Below, piece after piece: positions 50,707 to 59,518 of a stretch of DNA of 64,000 bases; within the stretch, counting starts at the first letter, position 1, and each line of letters starts with the position of its first letter. Under the pieces are notes generated by a model that worked only from the letters and a program-made list of their open reading frames with translations, was not told the DNA's origin and ran no database searches. Origin of the DNA: Flagellimonas onchidii (lineage in GTDB: Bacteria > Bacteroidota > Bacteroidia > Flavobacteriales > Flavobacteriaceae). The stretch covers positions 1 through 64,000 of the forward strand of contig NZ_SRXX01000011.1 in assembly GCF_004804315.1 (NCBI RefSeq), in the 5' to 3' direction. A program made the translations under genes and the position numbers.

Positions 50707-53010
50707 ATGGACAATATTTACCTTTTAATGATTATAGCCCTAGCCGCCTTGGCCATTGCCGATTTGGTTGTAGGGGTAAGTAATGATGCGGTTAATTTTT
50801 TGAACTCCGCCATTGGCTCTAAAGCCATCTCTTTCAAGACCATAATGATAATAGCCAGTGCCGGTATAGCATGTGGTGCCATATTTTCTAGCGGACTTAT
50901 GGAGGTCGCCCGGAAAGGTATTTTTAATCCAGGAGAGTTTTACTTTCAAGAGATCATGTTCATATTTATGGCGGTAATGATTACGGATATATTGCTGCTA
51001 GATTTCTTTAATACACTCGGAATGCCAACCTCAACAACGGTTTCCATAGTCTTTGAGTTGTTGGGTGCCGCAGTTGCCATGTCTCTTCTTAAAATTGGTG
51101 CTGCCAATGGGAGTTTTGCGGATGTGGTCAACTATATCAATACATCCAAGGCCATTCAAATTATCTCAGGTATTTTGCTCTCGGTTCTGGTGGCATTCAC
51201 CATTGGTGCCATTGTTCAGTGGATATCCAGACTGTTATTGTCCTATAATTTTGAGAAAAAGGCAAAATGGGTAGGTGCTTTATTCGGAGGAGTTGCCTTA
51301 TCCTCAATGGTATATTTTATATTGATGAAAGGGATAAAAGGGACTCCATATGCCGGTTTAAGCTTTGAAATTTTGGGCGGGATGAAAATTAAGGATTTTC
51401 TTGAGGCTAAAGTGGTTCCAATTGTGGCGGTAAACTTTGTAGTATGGTCCATCCTTTCGTATATATTTATCCATGTAGCCAAATGGAACATCTATAAAAT
51501 AATTATAGGAGTAGGCACCTTTGCCTTGGCACTTGCTTTTGCAGGAAATGATTTGGTAAATTTCATAGGGGTCCCCATTGCCGCATGGCAAAGTTATGAA
51601 GCTTGGGTAGCTTCAGGGGTTCCTGCTACAGAATTCAGCATGGACGTTTTGTCTAAAAAAGTCCCTACTCCAACGTTTTTGCTCTTTGTTGCAGGAATAG
51701 TTATGGTGGTTACGCTATGGCTTTCCAAAAAGGCGCGTTATGTAGCTGATACTGAAATCAACCTTTCAAGGGAAGGTGAGGCCAAAGAGAGGTTCCAACC
51801 CAATTATATCTCCAGAGGACTTGTAAGGTTGTTCTCCAATCTTTCACAATATTTCAACTCGTTATTACCGAAAAAAGTAAAGGCAAATCTGGATAAGCGG
51901 TTTGAAAAACCTGTAATCGCCTTGTCTCAGGATAGGGTTCACAGACTTCCTGCTTTTGACATGGTACGAGCTGCGGTTAATCTTATGGTTGCAGGTATAT
52001 TGATTTCCATTGCAACTTCTTACAAATTGCCTTTGTCCACAACTTATGTAACTTTTATGGTAGCCATGGGAACCTCCTTGGCAGATCGAGCTTGGGGTGC
52101 AGAAAGTGCAGTGTATCGCGTTGCAGGGGTACTCAATGTAATTGGTGGTTGGTTTGGAACGGCCATTATCGCGTTCATATCTGCCGGTACCATTTTGACT
52201 CTTATTAATTTTGGCCAAGGAGCAGCTATTGCCATTCTTTTATTTGCCGCAATACTTTTATTGATCAGAAACTATACGGCTTATAACAAAAAAGCAAAAG
52301 AGCAAAAAGCCGAAGATAGCCTTAATCGAGCCGAAAGCAGCTCCATACAAGGGGTAATCGAAGAAAGCGCCAACAATATTGCCAATGTTCTAAAAAGAAC
52401 CAATAAAATCTATACCAACTCTATAAACGGTTTGGCCAAACAAGATTTGGAGCTTTTGAAAAAGAACAAAAAACAAGGAACAAAACTCTCGGACGAGATT
52501 GAAGATCTTCGAAATCATCTTTTCTTTTTTATCAAAAACCTGGATGAGGCCAACGTTGGAGCAAGTAATTTCTACATCAATACCTTAGCGCATCTAACAG
52601 ACATTGCTCAATCATTGGAATACATAGGCAAAGTAAGTCTTAAGCATGTCAACAATAACCACAAGAAATTAAAGTACAATCAAATCAAAGAGCTCAAAGA
52701 GCTGGATCTTGAACTGGAAAAACTAATTGCCAACACCCAACGAATTTTTGAAAACAGGTCTTTCGAAGAAATCGAGGGCACCTTACAGGGCAAAAAAGAG
52801 TTGTTCAAGTTGGTTTCTGACAAGATTGAAAGACAGGTTGCAAGAACACGAACCGAAGAGTCAAGTCCAAAGAACACTACCCTATACTTCTCCATATTGA
52901 CAGAGAGTAAAGATTTAGTAGAAGTTGTATTTGAGCTTTTGGAGCTTTACTTCGTTGAACATGACAGTTCCGTAGAGCCCGCAAGGATAGAACCTACAGA
53001 ACCTGCTTAA
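50707..53010 (+). CDS. PiT-family phosphate transporter with PhoU-like tail
   Basis: 767 residues. The inorganic-phosphate transporter signatures GVSNDAVNFLNSAIGSKA (about 23-40) and AFAGNDLVNFIGVPIAAWQ lie in the two inverted halves. PLSTTYVTFMVAMGTSLADR marks the second half. From about residue 520 on, a helical, lysine-rich domain (EESANNIANVLKRTNKIYTN, INTLAHLTDIAQSLEYIGKV) resembles PhoU-type regulatory bundles fused to the permease. It follows the porin by 74 bp and precedes the broken DUF6503 gene by 17 bp, probably one operon. Confidence 0.92.
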   Translation: MDNIYLLMIIALAALAIADLVVGVSNDAVNFLNSAIGSKAISFKTIMIIASAGIACGAIFSSGLMEVARKGIFNPGEFYFQEIMFIFMAVMITDILLLDFFNTLGMPTSTTVSIVFELLGAAVAMSLLKIGAANGSFADVVNYINTSKAIQIISGILLSVLVAFTIGAIVQWISRLLLSYNFEKKAKWVGALFGGVALSSMVYFILMKGIKGTPYAGLSFEILGGMKIKDFLEAKVVPIVAVNFVVWSILSYIFIHVAKWNIYKIIIGVGTFALALAFAGNDLVNFIGVPIAAWQSYEAWVASGVPATEFSMDVLSKKVPTPTFLLFVAGIVMVVTLWLSKKARYVADTEINLSREGEAKERFQPNYISRGLVRLFSNLSQYFNSLLPKKVKANLDKRFEKPVIALSQDRVHRLPAFDMVRAAVNLMVAGILISIATSYKLPLSTTYVTFMVAMGTSLADRAWGAESAVYRVAGVLNVIGGWFGTAIIAFISAGTILTLINFGQGAAIAILLFAAILLLIRNYTAYNKKAKEQKAEDSLNRAESSSIQGVIEESANNIANVLKRTNKIYTNSINGLAKQDLELLKKNKKQGTKLSDEIEDLRNHLFFFIKNLDEANVGASNFYINTLAHLTDIAQSLEYIGKVSLKHVNNNHKKLKYNQIKELKELDLELEKLIANTQRIFENRSFEEIEGTLQGKKELFKLVSDKIERQVARTRTEESSPKNTTLYFSILTESKDLVEVVFELLELYFVEHDSSVEPARIEPTEPA

Positions 53011-53027
53011 TTTCATAATTTTACGTT

Positions 53028-53390
53028 ATGCGCTGGTTTATTCTTGTTTTAGTCCTTCTTATCCAAAATGTGTTATCTGCTCAAGAGTTGTTGGAAAGAG
53101 CAATCAATTTTCATGACCCAAACCAACAGTGGAGCAAATTTAACGGCTCGTTTGAGGTACTCATGAAGACCCCTGGTTCAACTGACCGCTTAAGTGTGAT
53201 AAGCATGGACTTTCCTAGACAGCAATTTGCCCTTGAGGTCAAAAAGGATAGCATATTCTATACCTATATCTTTGATAAGGACCGATGTGAAACAAGCTTA
53301 AATGGTTCCAAGGAAATTTCAGATGAAAATCGAAAAAAGTATCGGTTGACTTGTGATGGTGGAAAGATGATGCAGGATTACTACACCTAG
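53028..53390 (+). pseudogene. 5' part of a DUF6503 gene split by an insertion
   Basis: Residues 1-18 are a signal peptide (MRWFILVLVLLIQNVLSA), then a DUF6503-like domain (ELLERAINFHDPNQQWSKFN ... CDGGKMMQDYYT) that stops abruptly at TAG 53388-53390. The stop is made from the last TA of the att core and the first G of the element. The rest of the gene is found 6.47 kb away at 59850-60190. Joining the halves across one copy of ACTACACCTA keeps the frame and gives about 230 residues, like the intact paralogue at 53431-54153. It belongs to the phosphate porin/PiT operon. Confidence 0.9.
53380..53389. repeat. Left attachment core (attL), ACTACACCTA
   Basis: Direct repeat of 10 bp identical to 59850-59859. 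Left flank is host gene (GATT), right flank is element (GGTTGAAGG). It is the presumed crossover core for the large serine recombinase. Confidence 0.8.
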
Positions 53391-53430
53391 GTTGAAGGTA
53401 TATTTTATGTATCATCATTAATAATCGTTT

Positions 53431-54153
53431 TCAGTTCAAAGATTCGGATTTGGTCAAGGTATCAGTACCCAAGTGTTTATCATCCTTGTTGTAGTACCAC
53501 GCCCTCACTTTTGGCATCTTAATGTTGGCAACCACTTCCATCTCACTCAGTAGGATATACTCCCCATCATTCTTCGATTCATCATGGAAGAATTGGTACA
53601 CTTCCATTGCATAGGTCTTAGGGTCAAAATAGAAGTACCAAGTATCATCACCCACTTCTTTGTCATAAGTAACTTTTAGAACAAGATACTCCTTGCCCTT
53701 GAAGACTTTACTTTGTACAATGGGGTCTAAGTTCGTACCCGTATCCCTAAGTTTCATCGGCAGACCATATAAGTAAAGATAATAGTCCTTCATTGTTCTT
53801 GCACGGTCGCAGTTCAACCTATGCTCTTTTTTCAATTCTTCTGAAATGTCCGTACTGCCGTTCATCTTTAGGATGCATTCACCATCGTTTAGGGTCTGTT
53901 CAGTTGTAACCGTTCCGTTAATTGCGGTCAACTTAAAAAACCCCCTCTGCATATCGACCTCAATTTGGCTTAATCTCTCCCTTCCATCTGGATAGGACAT
54001 TGTGATATACATTTTCTCCTTTAGGTTTCCCCATCTTCCCTCTGGGTCATGATAGGAAATAGTCCTCTCCAACAGTTCGGATGCAGTCAAGGATTGACCC
54101 ATTAAATAGTACGAGCCAAATAGAAATGTCAATGCAAGGAAGCAGCTTTTCAT
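53431..54153 (-). CDS. Intact DUF6503 protein carried by the element
   Basis: 240 residues with a signal peptide (KSCFLALTFLFGSYYLMG), likely periplasmic or outer-membrane. The domain runs from ASELLERTISYHDPEGRWG to the C-terminal WYYNKDDKHLGTDTL. The part after KDYYLYLYGLPMKL is strikingly similar to the 3' half of the disrupted host gene (GKEYLVLKV, WYFYFDP, AMEVYQF, NDGEYILL, WYYNKDDK shared), whereas the N-terminal half is more diverged. At the homologous att position the core is changed (ATTATCTTTA instead of ACTACACCTA), so it should not be a target. It starts 10 bp after the recombinase stop, so it is probably co-expressed. Looks like a replacement for the gene the element breaks. Confidence 0.88.
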   Translation of the reverse strand: MKSCFLALTFLFGSYYLMGQSLTASELLERTISYHDPEGRWGNLKEKMYITMSYPDGRERLSQIEVDMQRGFFKLTAINGTVTTEQTLNDGECILKMNGSTDISEELKKEHRLNCDRARTMKDYYLYLYGLPMKLRDTGTNLDPIVQSKVFKGKEYLVLKVTYDKEVGDDTWYFYFDPKTYAMEVYQFFHDESKNDGEYILLSEMEVVANIKMPKVRAWYYNKDDKHLGTDTLTKSESLN

Positions 54154-54163
54154 ATACTAGATT

Positions 54164-55867
54164 TTAAATCAAATGTGTTACCCTTGCCTCGTGGTCATAA
54201 ATTGGTTCGGGTTCACTATCATAGTAAAAATAGGGTTTATAATCCATGAAGGTAGGCTGAATAGAACCATCTGGCAGCTTAATCTCAAAGCCTTCTCCCT
54301 CAATTACATCGAAATTATCCGAAAGAACCTTGTCATTGACCTCTTTTATAACAGGTACATTGTTCCACCATCTAAGTTCGTCAGATGCTTTTTTAAACTT
54401 TTGTTTAAGCATCTTCCCCGTTAAAATCAATTCAGGATAGTGCCTGTTGACAGCAAAACCTTTCTTTGTGTGAATATAGTATGAAAGGGCAAGTCTTTTG
54501 TACTTGAATACAATGTCAATCCTGCGAACTTTGTCTATTCCGAACACCCCTATTTCATGGATGTATTTTTGAGCCAATTCTCTTTTGACCGTATTTGGTA
54601 GGCTCACAGTACCCTTAAAGTTGAGGTCTGAAAGGTCAGGTTTGTTGTAAGACTGAATTTGTGAACTGACTACTTTTATCTCTCTTGTTAGTTTCTCTCT
54701 ATCTTTTTTGATTCGCTGACTTATGGTTTCTAGTGCCTCTAAAGTCAATGCGTTACTTATTAACATCTCTCCATGTCTTACCTCTTGTTTTAGAAGGTCG
54801 TCCATCTCATCTTGTACGTTCCTTAACCTTTCTTTGAGTTCATCAAGACCATTTTGGTTGGACAGTTCCCTTTCAATGAGGTCTTGGAGGTTATTCAACA
54901 TTACATACCAAACTAGGTCATCAAGGAAAGAGGCATTAATATTTGTTGAAGTACATTTCTTTGGGTCGTCCCTTTTGGTAGCACACATATAATGAGGGTA
55001 TTTTGTCTGCATACCTAAGTATCTATTCCCACAGTTGTTGCACCTAATTAATCCGTTGAGGTAGAACCTATCTGGGTTATGTACTCCCTTAGTAGTAGCG
55101 TTCTGCTCCAAAGTAGCCAATGAACGCTCGAAAAGTTCACGGTCAATCAACGCAGGACATGGTACATGTGAACCTTTGAAATTTCGCTGTCCGTAGTACA
55201 TGGGATTGTGAAGTACTTTAAGAACCGATGTTTTTTTCCATTTGCCACCAAAGTAAGGAGGTATTCTCATACGGTTCAGTCTATCTCGTATTGCCCCTGC
55301 CGTCTCACCATTCGCAGACCACTCAAATATTGACTTTACAATTCCTTCCGTCTCTGGATTTGGTATCAATTCTCGTTCCGACCCTTTGCTATATCCGAAA
55401 GGCATCCTACCATGAACCTTGCCCTCTTTGAAATTCTTTTCAATTACACCTGCAACGTGTTTTTTCGTTAGGTCAACATAGAATTGCCCAGTCGCTGACA
55501 TTATGGAGTCTAAAAGTTTTGCTGTGGGGTCATCGTAATTGAACTTCTCACGGTCATAGTAAATCTCAACTTTATGCCTTCTACAAACCGTTTGCACTTT
55601 CATTCGTGCCTCATCCGACCTATAAAGGCGGTACTGATGCCAAACATACAAATGGGTTATATCACCTGAGACAATATCTAAAAGAAGCTGTGAAAGTCCT
55701 TCTCTTTCGTCTGGGGACGTTGTGCCAGAAACTCCCTCATCCGTATAAGTCCTATATGAAAGTCCAAGTTCAACAGCCATTTCTTTGCCCTTCTCAATTT
55801 GGAAGTCAATCGAACGGTCTTCGTCATCTTCTTTTTCCCCTGAAATTCTTGCGTAGATTCCTAACAT
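54164..55867 (-). CDS. Large serine recombinase (integrase)
   Basis: 567 residues. The N-terminal resolvase domain starts MLGIYARISGEKEDD, with catalytic Ser9 in YARIS and the usual RLYRSDEARMK region. A Recombinase domain (PF07508 type, about 155-270) follows, then a zinc-ribbon (RCNNCGNRYLGMQ ... CATKRDDPKKC, CxxC..C..C) and a coiled coil (about 320-400, LDELKERLRNVQDEMDDLLK). These are the marks of phage and mobile-element integrases that act between short att sites. Its sites here are probably the ACTACACCTA repeats. It lies upstream of the DUF6503 gene on the same strand. Confidence 0.95.
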   Translation of the reverse strand: MLGIYARISGEKEDDEDRSIDFQIEKGKEMAVELGLSYRTYTDEGVSGTTSPDEREGLSQLLLDIVSGDITHLYVWHQYRLYRSDEARMKVQTVCRRHKVEIYYDREKFNYDDPTAKLLDSIMSATGQFYVDLTKKHVAGVIEKNFKEGKVHGRMPFGYSKGSERELIPNPETEGIVKSIFEWSANGETAGAIRDRLNRMRIPPYFGGKWKKTSVLKVLHNPMYYGQRNFKGSHVPCPALIDRELFERSLATLEQNATTKGVHNPDRFYLNGLIRCNNCGNRYLGMQTKYPHYMCATKRDDPKKCTSTNINASFLDDLVWYVMLNNLQDLIERELSNQNGLDELKERLRNVQDEMDDLLKQEVRHGEMLISNALTLEALETISQRIKKDREKLTREIKVVSSQIQSYNKPDLSDLNFKGTVSLPNTVKRELAQKYIHEIGVFGIDKVRRIDIVFKYKRLALSYYIHTKKGFAVNRHYPELILTGKMLKQKFKKASDELRWWNNVPVIKEVNDKVLSDNFDVIEGEGFEIKLPDGSIQPTFMDYKPYFYYDSEPEPIYDHEARVTHLI

Positions 55868-55971
55868 AATACCAAAATACTAATCTATGTTTAATAAAAC
55901 AATATGTAATAATTTTATATTGATTATCTCATAAAATGAGTTAGGTAAATCGTTTGCTACGGCTACAACCT

Positions 55972-56010
55972 AATATTTCGGATATACCCATCTGTGGGAA
56001 ATCGAATATT
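55972..56010. other. Long imperfect hairpin between the two recombinase genes
   Basis: AATATTTCG (55972-55980) pairs with CGAATATT (56003-56010, one bulge), with inner CCCA and TGGG (around 55987-55997). It lies in the 292-bp gap (55868-56159) between the divergent large recombinase and resolvase genes, where a replication origin, res site or regulatory site of the element would be expected. No iterons were found. Confidence 0.45.
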
Positions 56011-56159
56011 TACAATACCCCCCGTTCGATTTATGTAGAATTAAGATTACTTCGTTCCAAATTCAACCTATACCACAGAATAGCACAGTTTTAACATCTA
56101 AAATTTGCACTTTAACGATTATATTTTAGCACATGTTGATAATAGTACACATTTGTTCT

Positions 56160-56774
56160 ATGAAAAAAGCAAAATATATTCGAGTTAGTACAACCGAACA
56201 AAGTACCGAACGACAAAAAGAGAATGGATTTAAGCTGTTTATTGATAAAGTTTCAGGTTCAGTCCCATTTAACGAACGTAAAGCAGCCTCAAAATTGCTT
56301 ATAGAAGCCGATAAGGGCGATTTGAGCGAGGTTCACGTTCACGCTATCGATAGACTTGGGCGCAACACATTGGACATCTTAGAAACCATTAAAACACTTA
56401 CCGAAAAAGGAGTCAATGTTGTATCACAAAAAGAGGGATTCTGTACTCTTGTCGATGGAAAAGAGAATCCAACAGCAAAACTGGTAATTTCAATCATGGC
56501 AACGTTAGCGGAGTATGAATTAAACCTTATCAAGGAACGTCAAAGAGAGGGAATCCAGAGGGCAAAGGAGAGGGGAGTTTATACTGCCAATGGTGGAAGT
56601 AACCCATTAACTGACGAACAGTTTTTAAGCAAGGCTAAAAATGCCTTATGTGCCAAACATCTTAGAGCAGGTGAGAGTATCAGAAGAGCAGCAAAGCTAT
56701 CTGGTGTTTCTAATGCGACTTCACAAAAAGTCAAAAGGATAATGAACTCCGTTAAGAATGTGAGCGTCCTTTAA
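56160..56774 (+). CDS. Small serine resolvase/invertase
   Basis: 204 residues. The resolvase domain begins AKYIRVSTTEQSTERQ with catalytic Ser10, contains AIDRLGRNTLDILETIKTL and the VISIMATLAEYELNLIKERQ dimer helix, and ends in a helix-turn-helix (ESIRRAAKLSGVSNATSQKV). The ATG at 56160 gives the usual N-terminus; nine codons upstream are ignored. Such enzymes resolve plasmid or transposon multimers. With the large integrase it makes two different serine recombinases in one 6.5-kb element. The stop overlaps the convergent polymerase-like gene by 4 bp. Confidence 0.92.
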   Translation: MKKAKYIRVSTTEQSTERQKENGFKLFIDKVSGSVPFNERKAASKLLIEADKGDLSEVHVHAIDRLGRNTLDILETIKTLTEKGVNVVSQKEGFCTLVDGKENPTAKLVISIMATLAEYELNLIKERQREGIQRAKERGVYTANGGSNPLTDEQFLSKAKNALCAKHLRAGESIRRAAKLSGVSNATSQKVKRIMNSVKNVSVL

Positions 56775-57925
56775 GAGTTAGGAACTTTGAGTTCTAATTG
56801 AATATCCATTGTTTCCAACGTATCCCGAATGACAGATTCCACCGTTTTTAAATCTCGCCTGTGAAAGATAATCGAATCGTGTTTGCTAATAGCAGGAACA
56901 CCTATTTCATGTAATTTACGAAGCACCCCATCAATGTAGATTTCAGACTCTTTCTGTTGCATGGCAATTGCAAGTTCCCTGTTGCTACTTTTCCGTTTGT
57001 ACTTCTCGATTATAGCCATAGATTCAGGATAGAGTCTTGTCATTATTCTCTTCGTTTTATTGTCATGATAGTGTTTGGAGTAAATAGTTTTCATGACTAA
57101 ATCCTTTGCTTCTTCACGAGAGCAATCCAGCTTGTCAGCTAATCTTTCATAAAGTACCCCACAAATAGCATCTGTAACAAAATCATCATTAACCTTTGCC
57201 TTTATCATATTTGCTAGAATGGCAAATTGACTGTTTTTGGCATCGATTTCGACAAGGTTGTTAGATTTCATGATATGTTCTACCAGAATAGAAGGCATAT
57301 TAGTAAAGTTGGTATTTAGCCTGTCATTGACTGGACTCATTGAAGCCCTAACAACACCTGACTGTAAAAGTCTGATTGACCTGTACCATGAATAGCGTTT
57401 GAAATTAAGTGAGCCATTTTCAACTGGTAATTCATTGTCTATGAGACTACTTAAAACAGAGTAGTCAATTTCAATAGTCTTTAGGAAATCCAGAAGACCT
57501 TGAAAATATGGTCGGTCAGATTCAGATGGCTGAAAAGCATCTATATTTGTCAAGGATACAACCTCTAGGTCTGCCCAATTAGTAACTATTGAGGGACTTA
57601 TCCGATAGCCTAACGACTTACGTCTAAATTCTGCATAATCATTATCACATTCAACTACTCCCTCACTTATGAGTACGCTTAACCACTCTCTGTATCTGCT
57701 GTTAAATTGTTTCCTAAGAAACTTTGCCCCCATAGGAGAATAGACATCAGGCTGCAACTTCTTGATTAATAATCTGCTAACAATCATGTCCAGAAAATAT
57801 AGGCTGTGATTGGTTTTAATACGACTTAACTCAAGACTGCGAACAGCCTTAACAAGTTCTACTGGCAAACAAACTGCATGTTTAGAAGCTGTTAAAGAGT
57901 GTTTAGAGGGAGTATGGACATCCAT
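56771..57925 (-). CDS. Compact family-A DNA-polymerase-like protein
   Basis: 384 residues, no signal peptide. Three motifs resemble the palm and fingers of family-A polymerases in the right order: A, LVEIDAKNSQFAIL (Asp228); B, REEAKDLVMKTIY (Arg270, Lys274, Tyr282, the R-x3-K-x3-F-x3-Y pattern with Met for Phe); C, SKHDSIIFH (His349, Asp350). The Asp pair would bind two metals. No 3'-5' or 5'-3' exonuclease domain is present. N-terminal 200 residues are helical and unrecognised. I infer a replication or primer-extension protein of the element, perhaps its initiator, but weak similarity leaves room for another role. Confidence 0.6.
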   Translation of the reverse strand: MDVHTPSKHSLTASKHAVCLPVELVKAVRSLELSRIKTNHSLYFLDMIVSRLLIKKLQPDVYSPMGAKFLRKQFNSRYREWLSVLISEGVVECDNDYAEFRRKSLGYRISPSIVTNWADLEVVSLTNIDAFQPSESDRPYFQGLLDFLKTIEIDYSVLSSLIDNELPVENGSLNFKRYSWYRSIRLLQSGVVRASMSPVNDRLNTNFTNMPSILVEHIMKSNNLVEIDAKNSQFAILANMIKAKVNDDFVTDAICGVLYERLADKLDCSREEAKDLVMKTIYSKHYHDNKTKRIMTRLYPESMAIIEKYKRKSSNRELAIAMQQKESEIYIDGVLRKLHEIGVPAISKHDSIIFHRRDLKTVESVIRDTLETMDIQLELKVPNS

Positions 57926-58169
57926 GAAGGTATAACATATAAACCCAGCCTTTATTGTACCTTTATGTTACCACATTTTTAAGTTTACATGAACACTTGC
58001 CCGTCAATTTATAAATAGAAGGTTTGCGTGAGAAGGTTACAACGTATCACAGCTAAACCTACCCTAACATAGAGTACTCTTTTTGGTATTCTTAAATATC
58101 TGTAAACAACTGATAAACATTAATTTAGGTAAACATTTATGTTGTCCCTTCCCATGTCGTATATTCCAA

Positions 58170-58430
58170 TCAAAAATCTGCAATATTTGCCTCAGAAATG
58201 GATATTATGGAGTTGTTTTCAATACTAATAGGACTTTTACCTAGAATCTTTTTAGAAACGTGGTTCAATGCAATAAGATGAAGTGCTTGGAAATGTGAAC
58301 CAACAATGTTTGTATTGATTGCACTTCTGCATAAATCGACAATCTCGTCCTTGCTATATTCGGAATATCGTGAAATTAGTTTGCCAATTTTATCTTTATC
58401 ATTTGGTCTAGGCAAATACCAGTGTTTCAA
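58170..58430 (-). CDS. Hypothetical element protein, 86 aa
   Basis: Not recognised. A small soluble helical protein (KIGKLISRYSEYSKDEIVDL, VGSHFQALHLIALNHVSKKI) with no signal peptide. It is on the minus strand between the polymerase-like gene (245 bp away) and a lipoprotein gene. No promoter box was seen. Confidence 0.5.
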   Translation of the reverse strand: MKHWYLPRPNDKDKIGKLISRYSEYSKDEIVDLCRSAINTNIVGSHFQALHLIALNHVSKKILGKSPISIENNSIISISEANIADF

Positions 58431-58468
58431 CTGAACAATTTTTAAATCTTATGAACTTAAATCAATCT

Positions 58469-58948
58469 TCATTGGAGAGGATATTCATAGTCATTATTCC
58501 AAAAGGCTTTTTTTGTCTCCTTTGAATAAGCTGTTGACCAAAGTTTGCTTTCAACTGGAATCGGAATCGGCAATTCAAACCCATTATAATAAAACACCTC
58601 TTCGTAAAAAGTTAGCTGTTCCTTAAAGATGAAAGTCGTAATAATTTTGGTTAAGGACTGCGTTTCGGACACATGGCTTATCTTAAAATCTTGAGTTTGA
58701 AATTGCCATTGTTCATCCAAGTTCATTTTAATACGATAAATCTTTTCCAATGCCTTCTTTGAATCTGCGGTTCTAGGTGTGATATTATTGTCATCAGAAA
58801 GTTCACTTTGTATAGACTTAAAGCCATCACCATAATACCACTCTATTATGGCTTTTGAATTTTCAATTTCCAAATCAGATGACTTTTTGCCACATGATAG
58901 TATTGACAATAAAACAACAGCAAGTAAGATAATTCTTTTAGTGTTCAT
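58469..58948 (-). CDS. Lipoprotein of the element, 159 aa
   Basis: A lipobox LLSILSC (Cys19) follows a signal peptide, so the protein is a membrane-bound lipoprotein. The mature part (SKAIIEWYYGDGFKSIQSEL ... TTFIFKEQLTFYEEVFYYNG) looks like a small alpha/beta domain; no family is recognised. It is 15 bp downstream of another lipoprotein gene on the same strand and likely co-transcribed. Possibly cargo with a surface or phage-exclusion role, which is only a guess. Confidence 0.6.
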   Translation of the reverse strand: MNTKRIILLAVVLLSILSCGKKSSDLEIENSKAIIEWYYGDGFKSIQSELSDDNNITPRTADSKKALEKIYRIKMNLDEQWQFQTQDFKISHVSETQSLTKIITTFIFKEQLTFYEEVFYYNGFELPIPIPVESKLWSTAYSKETKKAFWNNDYEYPLQ

Positions 58949-58963
58949 AAGCCGTGCGGATTA

Positions 58964-59422
58964 TCATTGCCTTTCCCAAACTGTAAAAGTGTAAATACTA
59001 TCCCCTCCGAAGTCAACACATGGGTCGTCAACTCCGAATTTCATCAAATCGTCCTCAAACTCGACCTCAACTATATCCCTTCTAGTTTCACCGTTGACAG
59101 TAAATAATAACAAATATTTACCATCATCAGTCTTTTCCCAAATACCTTTTTGGTCTTCTATTTCAGTTAGTTCTCCATTAATATAATCCCCATAAGTTCC
59201 ATCAGCATCAAAAACAAATAATGCTCCATCATTTGGATTTTCATTTAGCCTTTCCGTTCTAACGTTTTCCGTACCACAGTAATAATCATTTTCAGACACA
59301 AATTTCCATTTACCAATTATTAAATCTTGGGTTGGATTTTCCTCTTCGTTATCACTTGAACATGATGAAATAATCAGAAGTGTTAAAAACAATAGAGTTT
59401 GAAATATCAATTTTAGCTTCAT
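58964..59422 (-). CDS. Lipocalin-like lipoprotein of the element, 152 aa
   Basis: Lipobox IISSC (Cys21) after a signal peptide. The mature domain has the lipocalin-like pattern of Bacteroidota secreted proteins: LIIGKWKFVSENDYYCGTEN, ALFVFDADGTYGDYINGELT, GIWEKTDDGKYLLLFTVNG and the ending DSIYTFTVWERQ. Ligand and function unknown. It is divergent from the XRE gene at 59519 and heads a two-gene lipoprotein unit. Confidence 0.68.
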   Translation of the reverse strand: MKLKLIFQTLLFLTLLIISSCSSDNEEENPTQDLIIGKWKFVSENDYYCGTENVRTERLNENPNDGALFVFDADGTYGDYINGELTEIEDQKGIWEKTDDGKYLLLFTVNGETRRDIVEVEFEDDLMKFGVDDPCVDFGGDSIYTFTVWERQ

Positions 59423-59518
59423 TAGAATATGTTTAGAATTTCATAAAGAACGTATATTCTTACATATTAGTATCATGCATGCTAACAAAATTAACATCCA
59501 GATTAGTCATATTGCTGT

